Assembly (NCBI RefSeq): GCF_000003815.2
Contig: NC_049983.1
Coordinates: 28,901,716 to 28,954,046, forward strand
Source of the DNA: Branchiostoma floridae
Lineage: Eukaryota; Chordata; Leptocardii; Amphioxiformes; Branchiostomatidae
Length of the DNA: 52,331 bases
Direction of reading: 5' to 3'
Shown one piece after another: positions 23,901 through 31,815 of the stretch. Below the pieces are notes generated by a model. It was not told the DNA's origin. It saw nothing but the letters and a program-made list of their open reading frames with translations, and ran no database searches. Both the position numbers and the translations under genes were made by a program. Every line of letters begins with the position of its first letter. Position 1 is the first letter of the stretch.

Positions 23901-26900
23901 TGGAGCTGCCAGGGTCATCCTACAAATCAAGCAACGATCCAGTGTCCAAGACCTGCACTGCAGACTCAACTGGAAGTATCTGACGCAGAAAGGATCACAT
24001 GTGTGTCATGGTTTTTACATGTATTAACGGACTTGCCCCTAAATAGTTAGACGTCACATTTGTATACAACCACCTGTTACACAACCACAACACCAGACAA
24101 ACCTCATTGCTTCCCATACCCAACTCGCTAACACATCTTGCCATCGCACCTTTGTAGTCAGAGGCACAGCTTACTACAACACACTTCCAGTTGACGTTAG
24201 GTAAGTAACAACTCTACGGCAGTTTAAAGCTGCCTGAAGTCACATGACTCATGTAGCATCCTGACCTCTGACCTCCAGGCTATCTCTTGACTTTCTTGGG
24301 TTTGACTTTTGAACGTTTTTGGACTTGAGTAATGTATACTGATTTTGTTTTGACCATTCGGTTTTCATGTGACCTACTTTATGTTGTCCACTGGTGTTTT
24401 GACTGAATGTAAGATGTTTTGCATTGTTTACATGTATGGTGAGCCCCTTTGGAAATCAACTTTCAAAAGCTGAAGGGGGCCACCCACCCGTCTTGCGATG
24501 AAATAAATAGAAAGTAAATTTCAAAATATTTCACTTTGAAATACATGCCTTAAGGTCTCGGTTCGAAGTTTTTTTGGAGCCGATTTCACTGTCTCTCGGA
24601 AAAGCGGTAGCGCTTCTCAAAACATCGGTTTTTGGCCAGTTCGACGTTTCCGATAGAAAAAGGTGCCTTGTCGCTGACCGACAGAATCACTTGACATTTT
24701 TTGTAGAAATGTTTTTTTTGTAAAAACGAAAACGTAAAATTTTTACCCAGAAATTGCTAATTTTAGGGCTTTTTTTAAAGGCCGCTACACGGAAAAAAAT
24801 GAGTTTTCCTGGGATAATGACTAATATGGCAATGAAGGTCAAGAGTTCTTCTGTATACTGAGCAAAAAGGAAGAAAAGTTATCCGATATGTTTTCCGCGA
24901 GCTCCGAGCTAAAACACCCAAAACGCACATAGAATGCACGATCTGGGTAATCAGGCAACGAAACCGCATTACCGCTATAGCGCACTAATATCAGGAAGTA
25001 TTAACCGCACGGCGAAATCTGCGCCACCGAAAAACGCTACCAAAAACGGGCTTTTTGGGAAATAAAAAAGATTATACACTGCTTTAGCGGCAGCCGAAAA
25101 ATTTAGAGCCAAAACTAAGGTGGTGACGTATGATTTGCGTCTTATTTTCACGTCAGCTGGTCAAGTCAAATTCCGAACCGGAACCTTGAATAAACATAAA
25201 TATGTACATTGTTTTGATACTCGGTTAGAAAAATGTTTTCGAAATAGTTATTTTGAATTAGCTGATTTCCGCATGTTATTCCGACCCAGAATTGGCGTGC
25301 CGACTTAGCCTGACCATATTAGAACACGCAAATGACGTGCTGATTACCTACAGATTGTAGACAGTCACTAAAACTAAAGTCAATAGATAAAGAAAAGATG
25401 TTGTGACTGCATATTTATGTAGGCTGTCCATAAGTCCCTTTCTACTTACGTATACATTAGAATGTACAAAATATTGCATTAAGCATTCATCCTCCATCTG
25501 GGGAGATATATGATATATGATAGGCGATAGTAAAGGATGTTGTAGCAAGCCCTTCTTGTAAACATCCCTATCACAGCATCGTACATATGTTTGCTGACAC
25601 TGAAATTGTCATATATAGTTATAGTTACCAACGGCCTTTTGATGAACAATGGTGGACCATTGATATTTGCTACAAACATGGTGCCCCAACTGAAACAAAC
25701 TACGGTGCTTTTCTGCAAATACTATATTGATTGATGGTTTGATACTGCTGGTGCATCAGAAAAATGAAGTGCACCCAAATGTACCTGGGGGCAGTAAAAA
25801 ATTTAAATTTGATGTTGATTTTGTTGTCAAAAGTTCTCTTAACTTTCCCATAACCAGCTGGGCTGCTTTTTGGTGCTCTGTGGAGGGAGGAGGACTAAAA
25901 ATTCTCGGTCACTACCAGCCCACCCCACCCAACATCTGCTTGGAGACTAGGATTTAGCTACTGCAGCCTTTATCTGAATCATCAATATGAACAGCTAGTT
26001 CTAAGCTTGGAAACTGTGGATCACTCACCAACCGTCACCCCGCAGTAGGCCCGCCAGCATTCAGGAACCGCGGGGAGTTTGTACACGTAGTAGCCGCCGC
26101 TGCAGGCCCGCACATGGATGGTTGTCTGATAATGACAGATGTCTCTATCGCTAACGGACCCACACGCCTGGCGGGAGACTTCACCGTCAGCAAGGCTGGG
26201 ATGTTGTCCGTTCATCCAGATCGAGACCCAGGTGCCGCATCTCCGCGGGGGGGGCGCCTGTGTCGGCATTTGGGTTCCCGCAGCGCCCATGAAGCGGTGC
26301 CACCCTCCGGGAAACTTATCGCTCTTATACCCACCGTCACACATATAGGCATCCGAATACCACTGTCGGATAGCATATTGGACGTTCCTCTTGGCCTCAT
26401 TCAGTACACGGTAGCTGCTGCATGGATCTGAAGAATTAACAAAGAACAGAATCCATCGGCCCTCCAACTGAAATGTAAACTTTAGGTAAGGGTTTGCCAC
26501 AATTAGCATCCTTTACCTTAGGGGCCAGCTGTGTACGTACAGGATATGATGGTTAGACCTTGTACTTCCATAAAATATACATGTGAGAGTATATAGAAAT
26601 CCTAAATTAAATCTTTCTTAAGTGCTGTATTTGCAATTTCGAAGTAAATCCTGCATTTCTTCACATTACTGATAGATTCAATCATCGTGATGGTTGTTTT
26701 CTTTCGTGCTTGTTTTTTTAGCTTCTTATATCGAAATAAACAAGGTATGAAAATATATATATACATTGTTCTGTTATACATTTTATTGTATGTTAGTCGA
26801 GGTGTCTTTTTTCTACCCTATACTGTGACTATCCCTTGTATGATCAATATTAGGTTACGCTACACTAATTCTAGTAGGCTTTGCTGCTGAAAATGAAAGC

Positions 26901-27044
26901 TACATAAGCTATTTCACTGACTGCAATAACCTTAGAAACCAAATAGTACAAAATTTGAGGGAAAATCTTACCTTGAGCCGTCCCGCCAGCGGCCATAGCG
27001 AGCAGAACCAGCAGCCCCACGGGTACCGCCACTCGCGGGTCCAT
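11789..27044 (-). CDS. Secreted D8C-EGF-F-type lectin-VWC mosaic protein
   Basis: Predicted join, in transcript order: 27044-26972, 26427-26029, 23438-23316, 23175-23053, 22777-22655, 22447-22328, 17359-16925, 16710-16288, 16165-16026, 14223-14055, 12451-12394, 11942-11789. Every junction is GT-AG and phases are consistent (phase 1 throughout the domain exons, then 0, 1, 2). The total is 2340 bases or 779 residues. Layout: signal peptide 1-24, D8C 25-157, cbEGF 158-198, 199-239, 240-280 and 281-320, FTP lectin 321-465 and 466-606, hexapeptide repeats 607-653, VWC-like 654-709, acidic tail 710-779. The role is probably an extracellular carbohydrate- or matrix-binding protein. This is inferred from the domains only. 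Function and expression are unknown, and I assign no gene symbol. Confidence 0.78.
11994..12180. repeat. (GGAA)n / minus-strand (TTCC)n microsatellite
   Basis: Starts with three AGGT units, then about 40 GGAA tetramers with a few interruptions. On the minus strand it is a long pyrimidine tract ending about 50 bases before the acceptor at 11943. The proline/serine-rich or lysine/glycine-rich open frames across it are artefacts. Confidence 0.97.
12394..12451 (-). CDS. Exon 11, acidic linker of secreted mosaic protein
   Basis: 58 bases between acceptor TCGTCTTAG and donor CG|GTAAGC. Phase 1 in, phase 2 out. It encodes [20 protein letters not shown], acidic and probably unstructured, continuing the DEDDEEP run of the previous exon. 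The small exon is supported by phase fit on both sides. Confidence 0.68.
12501..12540 (+). ncRNA. Degenerate hammerhead ribozyme of Penelope-like element
   Basis: Stem II (GGATAG / CTATCC), the GAAA box and the GTC cleavage triplet are intact, and TGACTG, the 3' strand of stem I, follows the cleavage site. The catalytic CTGANGA box is replaced by CGTCGGA, so the copy should not cleave. Compare the related motif at 34375, which has the opposite pattern of damage. Confidence 0.65.
12565..12862 (+). pseudogene. Penelope-like ORF, N-terminal part
   Basis: The frame contains [46 protein letters not shown] and a run ending in [13 protein letters not shown]. This resembles the region before the reverse transcriptase in Penelope-like proteins (basic, with an RK-x-x-D-x-x-NHL stretch). 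It is followed within a few codons by thumb-region sequence in another frame, which implies an internal deletion of the RT core. Confidence 0.65.
12863..13714 (+). pseudogene. Penelope-like ORF, C-terminal part with GIY-YIG nuclease
   Basis: An open frame of 283 codons. It starts in the RT thumb region ([10 protein letters not shown], then [14 protein letters not shown], a strong Penelope-like signature). It ends with a GIY-YIG endonuclease: [13 protein letters not shown], then [17 protein letters not shown], and a conserved [16 protein letters not shown] block. Compared with the second copy, TYIGETSRP has become TYIDETSQP, losing the glycine of the YIG box and an arginine. The YVDD catalytic box of RT is absent. 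The frame runs to a TGA supplied by the downstream pseudo-LTR copy. Confidence 0.85.
14055..14223 (-). CDS. Exon 10, VWC-like cysteine module and acidic stretch
   Basis: The acceptor CCATACAG is followed by [20 protein letters not shown], then [26 protein letters not shown] and donor GTAATC. Phase 0 in, phase 1 out, 169 bases. The GDSW-x(n)-NCVC-x(n)-C-x(4)-C pattern resembles the first half of VWC or pacifastin-like modules. The leading cysteine would come from the previous exon (QGCGEHE). The 46-bp minisatellite begins exactly at this splice site. Confidence 0.75.
14224..15756. repeat. 46-bp minisatellite copying a splice acceptor
   Basis: The unit is TATGGACACAGCAACACGTT + AAATTATATACCAAGAATCC + TTCCTG. 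About 22 copies lie before the gap at 15245-15604 and about 3 after it. Variation is mostly TATGG/TCTGG and CATTCC/CCTTCC. On the minus strand each unit ends in GTGTCCATACAG, the same sequence that forms the 3' splice site of exon 10. Confidence 0.96.
15245..15604. other. Assembly gap (N run) inside minisatellite
   Basis: 360 Ns inside the 46-bp array; the true copy number is unknown. Confidence 0.99.
16026..16165 (-). CDS. Exon 9, hexapeptide-repeat segment
   Basis: 140 bases between acceptor AATTTTTCAG and donor GAG|GTTAGT. Phase 1 in, phase 0 out. It encodes GTATWKR, then five units of G/S-T-x-E/K-V-x ([29 protein letters not shown]), then [11 protein letters not shown]. The underlying DNA is an 18-bp repeat around GGTACC. 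The phase matches exons on both sides. The function is unknown; alternating polar and hydrophobic residues suggest a beta-prone or linker segment. Confidence 0.68.
16288..16710 (-). CDS. Exon 8, F-type lectin (FTP) domain 2
   Basis: One phase 1-1 exon of 141 codons holds the whole domain. It reads [19 protein letters not shown], then [69 protein letters not shown] and [13 protein letters not shown]. These are the standard fucolectin/tachylectin-4/pentraxin-1 (FTP) blocks. In the HX26RXDX4(R/K) sugar-binding motif the first position is Q, while R, D and the last R (NRADSSRNR) are kept. Fucose binding is therefore uncertain. Confidence 0.9.
16925..17359 (-). CDS. Exon 7, F-type lectin (FTP) domain 1
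   Basis: A phase 1-1 exon of 145 codons with acceptor GTTTTTACAG and donor GTGAGT. Blocks: [94 protein letters not shown] and [13 protein letters not shown]. In the HX26RXDX4(R/K) motif the histidine is alanine and the aspartate is glycine, while both arginines (NRRGRGSER) remain. It is more degenerate at the sugar site than domain 2. Confidence 0.92.
17442..17490. repeat. Imperfect (TG)n microsatellite
   Basis: A GTGTGTGTGT tract with CG and CC interruptions. Confidence 0.9.
17668..17880. repeat. About 37-bp minisatellite, 5-6 copies
   Basis: Units share CCATCATGCAGTTTCCTAAC and CTCCACCCACCTGCCTTCC. The copies differ by small indels. It lies in the long intron before FTP exon 7 of the minus-strand gene. 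Confidence 0.9.
17989..19038 (+). repeat. Left arm of about 1.04-kb inverted repeat
   Basis: The arm starts CTCAAACTTTTTATGTGTGA. Its reverse complement, with few mismatches, is at 20590-21629. No transposase-like frame was seen in either arm. The whole structure (17989-21629) sits in the intron between EGF exon 6 and lectin exon 7. Confidence 0.93.
20037..20334 (-). mobile_element. tRNA-derived SINE with 13-bp target duplication
   Basis: The body is 20050-20321, read on the minus strand. The head GCCGGTGCAATGGCCTAGTG is followed by GGTAGAGTT (A-box-like) and GTGAGTTCGATCCCCGG (B box GTTCGATCC). The tail ends in AAGGGTTTAAC and a short CTTTTTTT-like run. GTAATTCATACAA occurs at 20037-20049 and again at 20322-20334, a clean target site duplication. 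The SINE lies in the loop between the inverted arms. A fragment of the same family is at 47763. Confidence 0.9.
20590..21629 (-). repeat. Right arm of about 1.04-kb inverted repeat
   Basis: Reverse complement of 17989-19038. The outermost matching bases end in AAGTTTGAG at 21629. The spacer of about 1.55 kb (19039-20589) has no gene other than the SINE at 20050-20321. Confidence 0.93.
21630..22327. other. Intron sequence without recognised features
   Basis: Part of the long intron after EGF exon 6. It contains an isolated TGACGTCA palindrome near 21798. I see no exon-like segment or clear repeat. Confidence 0.5.
22328..22447 (-). CDS. Exon 6, calcium-binding EGF module 4
   Basis: A phase 1-1 exon of 40 codons: [20 protein letters not shown], then [19 protein letters not shown]. 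Six cysteines are in EGF order, the D-V-DEC start is calcium-binding, and C-x-N-x(4)-F-x-C-x-C fits the Asp/Asn hydroxylation motif. It is one codon shorter than the other three modules and the most diverged. Confidence 0.92.
22655..22777 (-). CDS. Exon 5, calcium-binding EGF module 3
   Basis: A phase 1-1 exon of 41 codons: [20 protein letters not shown], then [20 protein letters not shown]. Its second half is nearly identical to module 1, including the donor context ACCG|GTAGGA. This suggests recent duplication or gene conversion. Confidence 0.93.
22882..22918 (-). pseudogene. Truncated EGF exon relic
   Basis: An intact acceptor (TATTCACAG) is followed by [13 protein letters not shown], the first third of an EGF exon. 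The reading then enters sequence that matches the intron 5' of EGF exon 3 (22811-22881 resembles 23461-23531). The fusion removes the remaining cysteines and the donor. If used, this exon would disrupt the protein. Confidence 0.8.
23053..23175 (-). CDS. Exon 4, calcium-binding EGF module 2
   Basis: A phase 1-1 exon of 41 codons: [20 protein letters not shown], then [20 protein letters not shown]. The first half is almost identical to module 1 ([14 protein letters not shown]), the second half is not. It has six EGF cysteines and a DxDEC calcium motif. Confidence 0.93.
23316..23438 (-). CDS. Exon 3, calcium-binding EGF module 1
   Basis: A phase 1-1 exon of 41 codons between acceptor TATCCACAG and donor [26 protein letters not shown], then [20 protein letters not shown]. 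It has six cysteines, a D-x-NEC calcium-binding start and the hydroxylation pattern. It follows the D8C domain after an intron of 2.6 kb that holds a LINE remnant. Confidence 0.93.
23560..24500 (+). pseudogene. LINE RT C-terminal remnant in intron
   Basis: Scattered frames read [20 protein letters not shown] (the WL-x-x-N-x-L-x-LN-x-x-KT block after the RT catalytic box) and [11 protein letters not shown] (LGV-x-LD), then [15 protein letters not shown]. It ends with a short GAAATAAATAGAAAG tail. Many stops and frameshifts are present. It is a CR1/L2-like or related LINE, in the opposite orientation to the host gene. Confidence 0.7.
24501..26028. other. Intron sequence without recognised features
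   Basis: Intron between exons 2 and 3. The part at 24541-25320 is CpG-richer and repeat-like but shows no terminal repeats I could pair. No coding signal was found. Confidence 0.45.
26029..26427 (-). CDS. Exon 2, D8C domain (uromodulin/OIT3 type)
   Basis: A phase 1-1 exon of 133 codons with acceptor TTAATTCTTCAG and donor GTGAGT. Blocks: [77 protein letters not shown] and AYCG. It has exactly eight cysteines, and the order DPC, W-x-RF-x-G, W-x-NG-x-HP, AC-x-GGYYVY-x-L and AYC matches the D8C domain of uromodulin, GP2 and OIT3. It has an insertion with QAPPPRRC relative to my memory of the family. No ZP domain follows, unlike uromodulin. Confidence 0.92.
26972..27044 (-). CDS. Exon 1, signal peptide
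   Basis: 73 coding bases from ATG at 27044 to donor GTAAGA at 26971, phase 1 out. It encodes MDPR followed by a hydrophobic core ([17 protein letters not shown]) and TAQ, a clear secretion signal with likely cleavage near AGGTA|Q. The split codon joins exon 2 to give D-PC. An acceptor (TTATTGCAG) ends at 27066, so an untranslated exon probably lies upstream. Confidence 0.85.
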
Positions 27045-27200
27045 AATGAGTCTGGGCTAGCTCACCTGCAATAACAGGAGGGGAGATTATCACCTGAAAC
27101 ACCTGCCGCGGGTCCATAATGTGTCCGGGCTAGCTCACCTGCAATAACAGGAGGGGAGATTATCACCTGAAACACCTGCCGCGGCTCCATCATGTGTGCG
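27045..27200 (-). repeat. 73-bp tandem duplication of start-codon region
   Basis: The segment containing the acceptor TGTTATTGCAG, the overlapping GTGAGC and ATGGACCCGCG is repeated with a 73-bp period. Starts are at 27044, 27117 and a diverged one at 27190 (ATGGAGCCGCGG). Each copy holds an acceptor directly abutting a donor-like GTGAGC. Only the copy at 27044 opens into the signal peptide. Confidence 0.88.
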
Positions 27201-27373
27201 GGCTAGCTCATGGCATGTTGGAAAAAAAATCAACCCTTAAGCTGCTGAAGGACATGCCCCCAGTGCTTTTTTTCCCAATATCCTTAATGTATCTTACATC
27301 GATAGTTTAAATATCAAATTATAATAAAATATCAGTTAGGTATAACATCACCAGCTGCTACCTCACTGTGTGC

Positions 27374-28690
27374 CAGCGAAGCTGATATGTTATACAGATA
27401 CAGAAGCTGGTGTGTTACGCCGAAAGGTGGTTACTAGTATACCGGCTATACAGATACAGATACAGAAGCTGGTGTGTTATGCTGAAGGGCGGTTATACCA
27501 GCTATATAGATACAGATACAGAAGCTGGTGTGTTACGCCGAAGGGCGGTTATACCGGCTATACAGATACAGATACAGAAGCTGGTGTGTTACGCCGAAGG
27601 GCGGTTATACTGGCTATATAGATACAGATACAGAAGCTGGTGTGTTACGCCGAAGGGCGGTTATACTGGCTATATAGATACAGATACAGAAGCTGGTGTG
27701 TTACGCCGAAGGGCGGTTATACCGGCTATACAGATACAGATACAGAAGCTGGTGTGTTACGCTGAATGGCGGTTATACCGGCTATACAGATACAGATACA
27801 GAAGCTGGTGTTTTACGCCGAAGGGCGGTTATACCGGCTATACAGATACAGATACAGAAGCTGGTGTGTTACGCCGAAGGGCGGTTATACTGGCTATATA
27901 GATACAGATACAGAAGCTGGTGTGTTACGCCGAAGGGCGGTTATACTGGCTATATAGATACAGATACAGAAGCTGGTGTGTTACGCCGAAGGGCGGTTAT
28001 ACCGGCTATACAGATACAGATACAGAAGCTGGTGTGTTATGCTGAATGGCGGTTATACCGGCTATACAGATACAGATACAGAAGCTGGTGTGTTACGCTG
28101 AATGGCGGTTATACCGGCTATACAGATACAGATACAGAAGCTGGTGTTTTACGCCGAAGGGCGGTTATACCGGCTATATAGATACAGATGCAGAAGCTGG
28201 TGTGTTACGCTGAATGGCGGTTATACCGGCTATACAGATACAGATACAGAAGCTGGTGTTTTACGCCGAAGGGCGGTTATACTGGCTATATAGATACAGA
28301 TACAGAAGCTGGTGTGTTACACCGAAGGGCGGTTATACTGGCTATATAGATACAGATACAGAAGCTGTTGTGTTACGCCGAAGGGCGGTTATACTGGCTA
28401 TATAGATACAGATACAGAAGCTGGTGTGTTACGCCGAAGGGCGGTTATACCGGCTATACAGATACAGATACAGAAGCTGGTGTGTTATGCTGAATGGCGG
28501 TTATACCGGCTATACAGATACAGATACAGAAGCTGGTGTTTTACGCCGAAGGGCGGTTATACCGGCTATACAGATACAGAAGCTGGTGTGTTACACAGAA
28601 GGGCGGTTATACCGTCTATATAGATACAGATACAGAAGCTGGTGTTCCGCCGAATGGCGGTTATACCGGCTATATATAGATACAGATACA
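27374..28690. repeat. 56-bp minisatellite, about 23 copies
   Basis: The unit is TATACAGATACAGATACAGA + AGCTGGTGTGTTACGCCGAA + GGGCGGTTATACCGGC. Since 56 is not a multiple of three and the unit has no stop in some frames, long open frames (up to 163 codons) cross it. They are repeat artefacts. The last copies have small deletions and end abruptly at 28690. Confidence 0.97.
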
Positions 28691-31000
28691 GTAGGGAAGG
28701 TAACTAGATTTAGTAACCTTTCTTCAGCCAATCAGAGTGCGCCATTTCCATGACCCCAATATTTGACCCCAAATCAAGATGGCCGCCAAAACCAGGAAGA
28801 TCCAGGAACTTTGAGGAAGTGGTTGACACCTGATGAAATCTGTTTGCTTTTTGTCTTTTGGTACATTACCGTTTCATATTGTTACTTCCATTTTTTTTGT
28901 GTCTGTGTGTCTATCTGAGTGTGTATTTAAGTTTCCGAATATTTCTGGTTAGGATAACTTTAGAACCTCTGGATAGAATGTTAATACTAGATGGGAGAGG
29001 TGCCCTACTATCAATATTGTAGTATTTACTTCATTAGTAATAGACTTATTACATGTAATAGACTTTATAGTAAATACATCGAACAATGTTTATTTTTGAC
29101 ACTCATGTTGTTAACATCAATAAAAACATTTATGTACATCGGAATTTTAAACTTATTACACTCCTTATCTTGTAGTCCTTGTTCTGTTATGCATACTACA
29201 TGTACTAGTATATGTTGAGGCTAACACACAAAACTTGGACCATATAGTCATATAAATTTAATCATTTAATTTAATATAATAATTTAATATATCAAAAAAC
29301 AGGTAGTGTGCGAAGGTCACATAGCACTGTCTTAGAGTCTCTATTGATTAAACATCCTCACACAACATCCATGTATCAACATTAACTTTTGCCTTTTTGG
29401 TAGCATAACATTGAGGAACATAGTCATACAAATATAGATGATGTACAAAACAGATACCACAGGGCACTGGTAACTTCATTTAGTCCTAACACAACATATC
29501 CACATCAACTTTTGCCTCTTATGGTGATATAACACTGAGGACCGTAGTCATACAAATATAAACCAATAAAATTAGGGAACTTTATATGGCCCTACACAAC
29601 TTACAGTATCTTCATTAACTTTTGCCTCTTTGACAGCACAACACTGAGGTGATTCTTATATCTAACATTACATAAACAAAGGTAATCTGTGACAGACTAA
29701 TTAGGTTGGCAGATGGATCAATCCTAACGAGGTTCAGAAACTGCTCCATATGATGTATCACATCATTGGTAAGTGTTGTTGTCACTTCCACATAGTCTGA
29801 ATCTTCTTTTCAGTTGGTAGCAGTGGTCCATTTTGTCACCTATGGGCAAGCACAATATTTCAGAATTGACATACAAACCCTGCCACAGTAGTCCTACCAT
29901 CACATATTATTATACATGTCAATGCCTAGTCATGTCTGCAGAAAATTTACTAACACACAAATCTACCTACAAATTACAACAGACTAAGTCCAGCAAAATA
30001 GACATTAAAGTACAGCATTTTTACAAATACTAGTAAAAGGAACAACCAAACTCCATACATGCGTGAACCCATCCCCAAAATACTGAAGACTAAAATGTCC
30101 TTCAAAAAATCATTCAAGTCATCAATTTTGTCGCCACAATGATCTCAGAAGTCACACATATTTCATGATTGTGTCAAAATGATATGCAATTGAAAATTAC
30201 AGATAAAAAACGGCAGGACTCATGCCCATAGCGATCTCCTCAGAACAACGCCCCCCTCCCCACCTTTAGCCATTATCGCAAAAATTGCGGCTTATACCCG
30301 TTCAAAAAAGGAGGAAATTTTCTAGAACACCATCAGCCCCAAACCAACAATGTAGAAGCATGGTGGAGACTTTGATGCATTCAAGAAAATTTGTAGATTT
30401 GGTTTAACCCGCCGCGAAAGGCAAATAAAATCATTTTTTCTACGAAGAAACAACCCGCAAGTGTGCACATGTCCGTGCACTAACAATACGGCTGGCTGTC
30501 CCCGAGCAAGCAACTGGTCAACTTCAAAAACTCAAAAATTCTTTGCATCGCAAGACAAACAAAGACAAAATGGCGGAATCGACTCACGACACCCCAAACA
30601 ATCACGGAAAAATAACAAAAACTACGACAAATTCCATGAAAATAACAAGTTAGACCAGTCAAATCACATGAAAAAATGAAGAAATGGACCGCTTACCCGA
30701 CGATTTGGCCGCCATTCCGGCCAGAAATTGTTGATTCTCGTGGTTTTTGGCCGATCAAAATTGGCTTCAGCGCTTTCCCCTTGTTTCCACAAGGGTTCTA
30801 CAAGACGGATATGACGTATTTTGACCTTTGAACTGTTCTCCAAGCAGATATAGAGCCAAAATTCGCATTGAAAATGAACGGAGTGATAGCTTGGCATGGA
30901 AGGATCGGGTCCGCGGGAAAATGACGTCATGGCCCGGAGCGCACGCTGATTGGCTGAAATTGGCTGAAGAAAGGTTACTAAATCTAGTTACCTTTCCTAC
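28691..31000. mobile_element. 2.3-kb terminal-inverted-repeat element, no transposase seen
   Basis: The left end GTAGGGAAGGTAACTAGATT + TAGTAACCTTTCTTCAGCCA matches the reverse complement of the right end, which finishes CTAGTTACCTTTCCTAC at 31000. The match extends about 45 bases, and further with a small insertion around CAGCCAATCAG. The ends are themselves nearly palindromic (AAGGTAACTA / TTAGTAACCTT). The interior holds only short open frames and three degenerate repeats. No clear target duplication was found. Class unknown. Confidence 0.75.
29370..29660. repeat. Three degenerate repeats of about 115-130 bp
   Basis: CATTAACTTTTGCCTCTTT, AACACTGAGGAC and ATAGTCATACAAATATA-like blocks recur in the same order around 29375, 29500 and 29610 inside the 2.3-kb element. 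Confidence 0.6.
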
Positions 31001-31636
31001 AAATGCTGATTTATACAATTTTAGAAGCTGGTTTGTTCTTCCGAAGGCTGTTGTAGCAGCTATGCAGATAAAGATCAATACTAAGCTAATAGCTTCCATA
31101 TTTACGAAGAGGTACGCGTCATGAAAGTTCGACCTACTGTCAGCATTTAGTTAAAATTATACTGATCCATTACAACATGGTACAATGGTGCTTACTTTGT
31201 ATACTGAGTAACGCCTTTCCGAGAATTTGTGAAATAGAGAAGATACAATTCTCGCCCCCAAGCCTATCCCGTTCGCAAATACTATATTCTCCAAGCAAAG
31301 GTCGGGTCCCGGGATATATGACATATGCCTGGGACACGACACATTCCTATGATACCATGAATTATAAAAAAGAACATGCCAACATTTTTGCGTTTCATAC
31401 GAAAAGTCCCAACCTCTTTGAAAGAAAGTCTAATGTCATGCCCCCACTTTTAACCCCAAACATCAGGGGTCAACACGTTTTCTTCTTATGGAATGGTTGA
31501 ACCATGCTTTGCGCTGTGGGAACACGTGGTTAGTTCCATTCAACATAAAGCGCGAGGAATACTCTCCAGTTCGTAAGGGTGGGTTCACACACGCGTATAT
31601 ATTCAAGTCCGTATAGGGTCCGTATTGAATTCCTAT

Positions 31637-31815
31637 CCTTTACTAGTTTCCACTGGTCGCCGGAAAAATAGTAGAAATTGGACAAATATAGACTGATAAC
31701 ATACCAGAGGAGTTAGCTGGCCGAGGAGAATGGTTTGCCACCAGCTAACTTCCCTGGCATGTTATCTGGCTGTATTGGTCCAGTTTCTCTATCATTTTCC
31801 AGTAATCTGTGGCAA
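31637..31815. repeat. Short inverted repeat, relative of element at 47068
   Basis: GATAACATACCAGAGGAGTT + AGCTGG is inverted about 30 bases later as CCAGCTAACTTCCCTGGCAT + GTTATC. Outer parts (GGAAAAATAGTAGAAATTGG against CCAGTTTCTCTATCATTTTC) also pair imperfectly. The outer arm resembles that of the palindromic element at 47068-47273. Confidence 0.7.

Noticed and set aside
27370-28753. Long overlapping open frames (up to 163 codons) across the 56-bp array
   Set aside because: They arise because a stop-free 56-bp unit repeats with a period not divisible by three. The same peptide appears in shifted frames and there is no start, splice or composition support.
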